Shown here: in pieces, positions 6,530 to 10,322 of the stretch | Position numbering within the stretch: the stretch's first letter is position 1 | How the letters are laid out: the number at the start of each line of letters is the position of its first letter | Assembly: GCA_937894825.1 (NCBI GenBank) | Contig: CALCQT010000160.1 | Location: forward strand, 1 to 10,322 | DNA from: an uncultured Anaerolineaceae bacterium | GTDB lineage: Bacteria > Chloroflexota > Anaerolineae > Anaerolineales > Anaerolineaceae | Direction of reading: 5' to 3' | Length of the DNA: 10,322 nucleotides | Program-made: the position numbers and the translations under genes | The notes under the pieces: generated by a model | Databases searched by the model: none | What the model was told of the DNA's origin: nothing | Seen by the model: only the letters and a program-made list of their open reading frames with translations

Positions 6530-9103
6530 TCAGGCCGCCGTTTTGGCTGGTTTATAAAAAGTATCCTGAATCGGCAGCGAGCTGCGGAAACGGCCGTCAA
6601 ACCGGTAATAGGCATGGGCACAGGCCGGGGAGGTCGGAATCAGACAAAGTTCGCCGACGCCCTTGGCGCCGAAAGCATACGCCAATCTGTCGCCGGGCGC
6701 CTGCACCAGAAGTATGTCGATCGGCGGGGTCTCCGGCGCGCGGAACAAGCCCAGCTTACCGTAGCGCACCTGCGGATAACCGCCTTCAACCTTATAATCT
6801 TCCGTCAGCGCAAACCCCAGCCCCATCACGATGCCGCCCTCGATCTGTCCTTCCACCGACTGGATATTGACCGGCGTACCCACGTCATACGCCGCGACCA
6901 CCCGTTCCACCTTGCCCTGCTCATCCAGAATGACCACCTGCGCGCCATAGCTATAGCTGACATGGCTGACCGGATTCTCTTTTGAGGAGCCCATCGGATC
7001 AGTCACAGCGGAGAATTCGCCGTAGAATTCCTTCCCTTCCAGGTCCGCCAGCGTCCGCCCCAGTTTCAGCTCGTCGCCCAGCTTCTCGGCGGCCCGTCGG
7101 GCCGCTTCACCGGTCAGAACCGTCTGCCGGGAGGCCGTGCTGGTGCCGGAATTGGGTGTGCGGATCGTGTCCGGCGTCTCATGGATCATCAAATTGGGAT
7201 CCAACCCGGTTTGCTGCGCGACCATCTGCGTGCAGACCGTGGCGATGCCCTGTCCCATGCAGGCAGCGGATGTGCGGATGTGGATGATCCCGTTTTCAAT
7301 CGAGAGGATGCAGCGGCCGATATCCTTCAGTCCGACGCCGGTACCGCTGTTCTTGAAAGCACAGGCGATGCCGGCATATTTGTTGGCTTCATAGACCTCT
7401 TTGACCGCTTCCAGACACTCCGCCATGGCGCAGTTCGGATCGGCGATCTGTCCGTTCGGCAGCACCTGCCCCGGACGGATGGCGTTCCGATAGCGGATCT
7501 CCCAGGGGGAAATCCCGACCATCTCCGCCAGCAGGTTGATGTTGTTTTCCGTGGCGAAACAGCTCTGAGTGACGCCGAAACCGCGGTAGGCGCCCGCCAC
7601 CACATTATTGGTATAGATCGACATTCCGAGGATGTCCACATTTTGATAATTATACGGCCCGGCCGCGTGCGTACAGGCCCGTTGCAGCACCGGACCACCC
7701 AGTGAGGCATAGGCGCCGGTGTCAGCGATCAGGATGGCTTTCATCGCGGTCAGATTGCCGTTCTCGTCACAGGCCGTGGTGAACTCCATCTCCATGGCAT
7801 GGCGCTTGGTATGGTAGAGCAGACTCTCCTGACGGGAAAATTTCACCTTGACCGGCGTTTTGGTATACCAGGCCATCAGTGCGGCATGATGCTGAACGCT
7901 CATGTCCTCTTTCCCGCCGAACCCGCCGCCGACCAGCTTGGATTGTGAATGCACTTTTTCTTCCGGAATTTGCAGCATACGGGCAATTTCGTGTTGTTCG
8001 TCATAGACCGACTGGGACCCGGAGAGCAGGAAAATGCCATCGTCACCATCCGGCATGGCAATAGCGCATTCCGGCTCCATGAAAGCATGATCGTTAAAGG
8101 GGGTGAAATACTTTTTCGTCACCACATATTTCGAATTGCGGATCGCTTCATCCGCGTTGCCCCGTTTGAGGATCTCTTTGCGCATGATGTTGCCGCGCGG
8201 GTGAAGCAGCGGCGCGTTCGCTTTCAGCGCGTCGGTCGGGCAGGTGATTGGTGTCAGTTCGGTGTAGTCCACTTCGATCAGATCCAGCACCTCGTCGAGC
8301 GTTTCGGCATGGTTCGTGGCGACCAGCGCCAGCGCATCGCCGATATAGCGCGTGATATCCCCCTCCGCAATCATGACATCCCAGTCCGGGATGATGTGGC
8401 CGCATTTGTTGTAAGGCACATCTTTGGCTGTCAGAATACGCACGCAATCCGGGTGGGCGGCAGCTTTTTCGACGTTGATTTTGTTCACCTGCGCGCGCGG
8501 ATATTTGGAGCGCAGCGCCTTGGCGTACAGCATGCCGGGCAAAACGACGTCGTCGACATATTCGCCCGTGCCGAGGACCTTTTCCTTCGCGTCGACCCGT
8601 TTGAAGCGGTGGTTCAGGGAGCCATCGGTTTCCGGGGCCGGCACCGGCAAGTTCTCGCGGAAGACTTTTCCCGCCAGCAGGATGGCCTCTTCAATTTTCT
8701 TATATCCGGTGCAGCGGCAGATGTTGCCGCGAATGGCCTGTTTGACTTCCACCAGGGTCGGATCCGGATTCTGATCCAGCAATCCCTTAGCAGCCAGCAC
8801 CATGCCTGGTGTGCAGTAGCCGCATTGCACCGCGCCCGCCTCAGCAAAGGCATGCGTATAGACTTCTTTTTCACGTTCGGAAAGCCCTTCAACCGTGACG
8901 ACGATTTTGCCGACAAATTTCGAGACCTTCTGCACACAGGATTTGACCGCTTTGCCATCCACCAGAATGGTGCAGGCTCCACAGGCGCCTTCGCTGCAGC
9001 CGTCTTTGACCGAGGTCAGACGCAGGTCGTCGCGCAGATATGTCATCAGCTTTTTATCCGACGCTGCCGTCACTTTTTTTCCATTGATGTTGAGTTCGAA
9101 CAT
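6530..9103 (-). CDS. Fused [2Fe-2S]/molybdopterin hydroxylase, selenium-dependent xanthine dehydrogenase type
   Basis: A molybdenum hydroxylase, probably acting on a purine or other N-heterocycle. The 857-residue product joins two units normally on separate subunits. Residues 1-75 are a plant-type [2Fe-2S] ferredoxin domain with Cys36, 41, 44 and 56. Residues 76-148 are the helical [2Fe-2S] domain with Cys94, 97, 129 and 131 (CGYC and CRCTGY). From about 165 come the a/b hammerhead and Mo-binding domains, with pocket Gln364 (GSQS), GGGFGGKED (392-400), KRHA (433-436), AYRGFG (505-510), MGQG (616-619), TPNSGTSTASR (649-659) and GAKGVGE (812-818) with catalytic Glu818. There is no FAD domain between the two units. 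This FeS-Mo fusion without FAD is the architecture I recall for the annotated selenium-dependent molybdenum hydroxylase family, and the downstream MocA-like gene fits. Selenium use itself is inferred: selD, yqeB and yqeC are not in the window. Start ATG 9103 has an excellent AAAGGAG 6 nt upstream. It is the first clear gene of the operon. Confidence 0.94.
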   Translation of the reverse strand: MFELNINGKKVTAASDKKLMTYLRDDLRLTSVKDGCSEGACGACTILVDGKAVKSCVQKVSKFVGKIVVTVEGLSEREKEVYTHAFAEAGAVQCGYCTPGMVLAAKGLLDQNPDPTLVEVKQAIRGNICRCTGYKKIEEAILLAGKVFRENLPVPAPETDGSLNHRFKRVDAKEKVLGTGEYVDDVVLPGMLYAKALRSKYPRAQVNKINVEKAAAHPDCVRILTAKDVPYNKCGHIIPDWDVMIAEGDITRYIGDALALVATNHAETLDEVLDLIEVDYTELTPITCPTDALKANAPLLHPRGNIMRKEILKRGNADEAIRNSKYVVTKKYFTPFNDHAFMEPECAIAMPDGDDGIFLLSGSQSVYDEQHEIARMLQIPEEKVHSQSKLVGGGFGGKEDMSVQHHAALMAWYTKTPVKVKFSRQESLLYHTKRHAMEMEFTTACDENGNLTAMKAILIADTGAYASLGGPVLQRACTHAAGPYNYQNVDILGMSIYTNNVVAGAYRGFGVTQSCFATENNINLLAEMVGISPWEIRYRNAIRPGQVLPNGQIADPNCAMAECLEAVKEVYEANKYAGIACAFKNSGTGVGLKDIGRCILSIENGIIHIRTSAACMGQGIATVCTQMVAQQTGLDPNLMIHETPDTIRTPNSGTSTASRQTVLTGEAARRAAEKLGDELKLGRTLADLEGKEFYGEFSAVTDPMGSSKENPVSHVSYSYGAQVVILDEQGKVERVVAAYDVGTPVNIQSVEGQIEGGIVMGLGFALTEDYKVEGGYPQVRYGKLGLFRAPETPPIDILLVQAPGDRLAYAFGAKGVGELCLIPTSPACAHAYYRFDGRFRSSLPIQDTFYKPAKTAA

Positions 9104-9106
9104 GGC

Positions 9107-9322
9107 TTACTCCTTTAAAACGTGAAAAATCTGCAGCGCGCCTTTCGCTTCCGGTTCGGAAACCGTGACCTTCGTCTGTATCTCCATCCGAAACCATCGG
9201 TTTCCTGGGGCAGAAATCAGGGCTGGCGCGTCCATTTCAAGTTGTCTTACATTTGATTTTATTTTATCTGAAAATGGCGGGATATCCGCCTCCGGTTTTG
9301 CGTCACTCGAAAAAAGGAACAT
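9107..9322 (-). CDS. Possible small hypothetical protein upstream of the fused hydroxylase
   Basis: A 71-codon ORF ends 3 nt before the hydroxylase ATG, with its stop just after the hydroxylase Shine-Dalgarno. The product matches nothing I recognise, has no membrane segment and no clear motif. The ATG at 9322 lacks a Shine-Dalgarno; internal ATGs at 9235 and 9184 are no better supported. Codon choice in the last 26 codons resembles the neighbouring genes, while the first 30 codons are AT-rich and unlike them. It could be a short leader ORF coupled to the hydroxylase, the remnant of a decayed gene, or simply an untranslated leader without stops. I lean towards the leader being non-coding. Confidence 0.22.
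   Translation of the reverse strand: MFLFSSDAKPEADIPPFSDKIKSNVRQLEMDAPALISAPGNRWFRMEIQTKVTVSEPEAKGALQIFHVLKE
9110..9116 (-). promoter_or_regulatory. Strong ribosome binding site of the fused hydroxylase
   Basis: AAAGGAG on the minus strand with a 6-nt spacer to ATG 9103 is the best Shine-Dalgarno in the window. It overlaps the last codons of a possible small ORF that stops at 9107. Confidence 0.75.
9152..9290 (-). other. Possible structured leader of the hydroxylase transcript
   Basis: Three short stem-loops follow one another on the presumed leader: GGCGG/CCGCC (9276-9290, 5-base loop), GAAACC/GGTTTC (9190-9204, 3-base loop) and CGGTT/AACCG (9152-9165, 4-base loop). Molybdenum-cofactor riboswitches occur upstream of such genes, but I cannot match the consensus by eye, and the same bases could encode the doubtful 71-codon ORF. 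Confidence 0.2.
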
Positions 9323-9331
9323 TTGTCATAC

Positions 9332-9350
9332 ATACTCATTTTATGAGTAT
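9332..9350. promoter_or_regulatory. Perfect 8-bp inverted repeat, probable operator
   Basis: ATACTCAT-TTT-ATGAGTAT is a 19-bp perfect dyad with a 3-base spacer, located about 42 bp upstream of the TATAAT box of the rightward gene and about 229 bp upstream of the hydroxylase ATG. Symmetry and length suit a dimeric regulator. It is not followed by a T-run, so a terminator is unlikely. I cannot assign it to a regulator family, and no regulator gene is in the window. Confidence 0.45.
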
Positions 9351-9391
9351 TGGTAATCCTGAGACAGAACTTATTCTGCTATAACTCACAG

Positions 9392-9397
9392 TATAAT
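9392..9397 (+). promoter_or_regulatory. Candidate -10 box for the rightward gene
   Basis: A perfect TATAAT lies 59 bp before the ATG at 9457. No good -35 hexamer is found at 16-18 bp; TTATTC at 9371-9376 has 15-bp spacing. An activator at the nearby inverted repeat, or chance occurrence in AT-rich DNA, are both possible. Confidence 0.3.
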
Positions 9398-9456
9398 CTG
9401 AAAGGAAACTCCTGGATTCGTAAAATACAGAAACTCACTGGATAACTCAAATTCAC

Positions 9457-10322
9457 ATGACTAAACAAAAAAACGACCTCCTGGCAGGAACACTTGCCGC
9501 ACTGCTTTGCGCCGCGATCACGCTTATCACGCTGATCCTACCCGGCGACCGCAATCTGGGGCTCATCTTCCGCCAGAAACTCTTTATCCTGCCGGCCGTA
9601 TTTCTGCTGACCTACCTGGCCGTCTCGGTAAAGAACGTCTATCTGAAAGCGCTGGCATACCCGTTGCTTTTCGGCATTTTCCTGCTGCCGCTGATGGGGC
9701 TGTGGAACTCCGGCGCTTCCAGTCAGTACATTTTTGCCGGTACCATCCCCTGGTCGGACGCCTTCATCCACCACCTGAACACACTGCGCTTCCTCTTCGG
9801 CGGCTCGATGGAACAATCCTCCGCGATCCGGCCGCTGGCGCTGACCTTCAACGCGCTGGTACTCCTTCTGAGCGACAACAATGGGCTGGTTCTTTATGGC
9901 CTGACCGCCATGCTGGTGGCGGGCAGTGTCCTGCTGACGCTGCCGCTGATCACGGGTGAATTTGGCCCTGCCGCAGCGGCGCTGTTTCTGACCAACGCTT
10001 TCTTCTTCGTCCGCGCATATCTCGGCAGCTTCATGACGGAGCCCTACAGTTTCATCATTGGTTACCTCAGCGCATTCTTCCTGATCCACGGCGCAAACCG
10101 GCGAAAAACCGGTCTGGTGTTGTTAGGCTTCCTCTCGCTTTCTCTGGCGCTCAACATCCGTCCTTCAGCCATATTTGTATATGTCACGGCAGGGTTATGG
10201 TTCTTCTTCCATTTCATGAAGCAGCAGCCCAAACGTCTGCTGATGAGCGCGTTGGCGTTTTTCGCGCTCCTGTCCGGATTCGCCCTCTCGGAGCTGAACA
10301 CCCGCTTCGTCGCACAGGAAGG
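9457..10322 (+). CDS. Multi-pass membrane protein, GT-C glycosyltransferase-like, 3' end beyond window
   Basis: The reading frame is open from ATG 9457 to the window edge (288 complete codons, no stop). An in-frame TAA at 9421 and the absence of other start codons between fix the ATG, although no Shine-Dalgarno precedes it. The product has about ten hydrophobic segments, at roughly residues 8-29, 43-59, 66-84, 127-140, 145-166, 168-187, 195-212, 218-232, 234-252 and 261-279. The long polar loop after the third segment contains WSDAFIHHLNTLRFL (99-113) and an IRPLAL block (124-129), followed later by RAYLGSFMTEPYSF (186-199). An early Asp in the first large outer loop, then RPL and xxTEP, is the pattern of GT-C fold lipid-linked sugar transferases or related membrane enzymes with lipid-phosphate sugar donors. 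The substrate is unknown. Together with the LCP gene it hints at envelope glycopolymer synthesis, although it is transcribed away from the operon. Confidence 0.8.
   Translation, partial: MTKQKNDLLAGTLAALLCAAITLITLILPGDRNLGLIFRQKLFILPAVFLLTYLAVSVKNVYLKALAYPLLFGIFLLPLMGLWNSGASSQYIFAGTIPWSDAFIHHLNTLRFLFGGSMEQSSAIRPLALTFNALVLLLSDNNGLVLYGLTAMLVAGSVLLTLPLITGEFGPAAAALFLTNAFFFVRAYLGSFMTEPYSFIIGYLSAFFLIHGANRRKTGLVLLGFLSLSLALNIRPSAIFVYVTAGLWFFFHFMKQQPKRLLMSALAFFALLSGFALSELNTRFVAQE

Larger units (their letters stand above)
9104..9456. other. Divergent intergenic region
   Basis: This 353-bp stretch separates the minus-strand operon from the plus-strand membrane-protein gene. It should hold both promoters. 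Its right part (about 9323-9456) is AT-rich and contains a perfect inverted repeat and a TATAAT box. On the minus strand the right part also contains TTGAGT, a 17-bp spacer and TATTTT (within about 9421-9450), a weak candidate for the operon promoter. Its left part (9104-9322) is either a structured leader or a small ORF. Confidence 0.6.

Noticed and set aside
3660..9103. Tandem duplication creating the two hydroxylase genes
   Set aside because: The two share only the family motifs and differ widely between them, so they are old paralogues and not a recent local duplication.
7949..9118. Plus-strand ORF of 389 codons
   Set aside because: Antisense to the cysteine-rich and Mo-binding parts of the fused hydroxylase; a shadow frame.
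9538..10089. Minus-strand ORF of 183 codons and a plus-strand ORF 9507-9959 in another frame
   Set aside because: Both overlap the open frame from 9457, whose translation is a coherent multi-pass membrane protein; the minus-strand product is a Gln/Glu/Arg-rich artefact of reading hydrophobic codons in reverse.
1..10322. Mobile element, CRISPR array, tRNA, rRNA or defence system
   Set aside because: No transposase or integrase, no regularly spaced repeats, no tRNA-like cloverleaf and no recognised defence proteins were seen on either strand.

Overview
The window reads as part of a chromosome from an anaerobic bacterium, probably monoderm. Supporting signs are a LytR-CpsA-Psr (LCP) wall-polymer ligase-like protein, molybdenum hydroxylases of the kind common in purine- or heterocycle-using anaerobes, and a MazG protein carrying part of a YabN-type methylase domain. 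Base composition is moderately GC-rich by eye (roughly mid-50s percent), with AT-rich intergenic stretches. Bacillota or Chloroflexota (Anaerolineae-like) would both fit. This placement is inference, because no rRNA or other marker gene is present.

Layout. From about 9103 down to 153, seven genes lie on the minus strand with short gaps or overlaps. In transcription order they are: a large fused [2Fe-2S]/molybdopterin hydroxylase (6530-9103); a MocA/YgfJ-type molybdenum-cofactor nucleotidyltransferase (5861-6505); a second molybdopterin-binding hydroxylase subunit (3660-5771); an LCP protein (2643-3653); a HAD-superfamily phosphatase (1905-2576); a MazG nucleotide pyrophosphohydrolase (829-1905); and a two-pass membrane protein of unknown function (153-851). 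Spacings of 24, 89, 6, 66, -1 and -23 nt suggest one long operon, or a molybdenum-hydroxylase operon reading through into a housekeeping block. At the right end a divergent gene (from 9457, running off the window) encodes a multi-pass membrane protein resembling GT-C glycosyltransferases. The 353-bp divergent region contains a perfect 8-bp inverted repeat, a TATAAT box, several short stem-loops and a doubtful 71-codon ORF.

How the genes fit together. The first three genes form a coherent module. The fused hydroxylase has an electron-transfer arm (two [2Fe-2S] clusters) and a Mo site but no FAD domain, like the family annotated as selenium-dependent xanthine dehydrogenase/molybdenum hydroxylase. 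MocA would prepare its cofactor. The second Mo subunit has a complete Mo site but no iron-sulfur or FAD domain of its own, so it must find its redox partners elsewhere. No FAD subunit is encoded between the visible operon start and the window edge. The remaining four genes look like cell-envelope and nucleotide/phosphate housekeeping functions; MazG and the HAD protein are translationally linked by a TAATG junction.

Most notable points: two Mo-hydroxylase catalytic subunits flanking a MocA gene with no FAD subunit; a MazG protein that keeps only the C-terminal half of a tetrapyrrole-methylase-like domain; a HAD protein whose motif I is DFNGT rather than DxDGT; and the palindrome in the divergent promoter region. 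I did not find a clear new defence, mobile or CRISPR system here.
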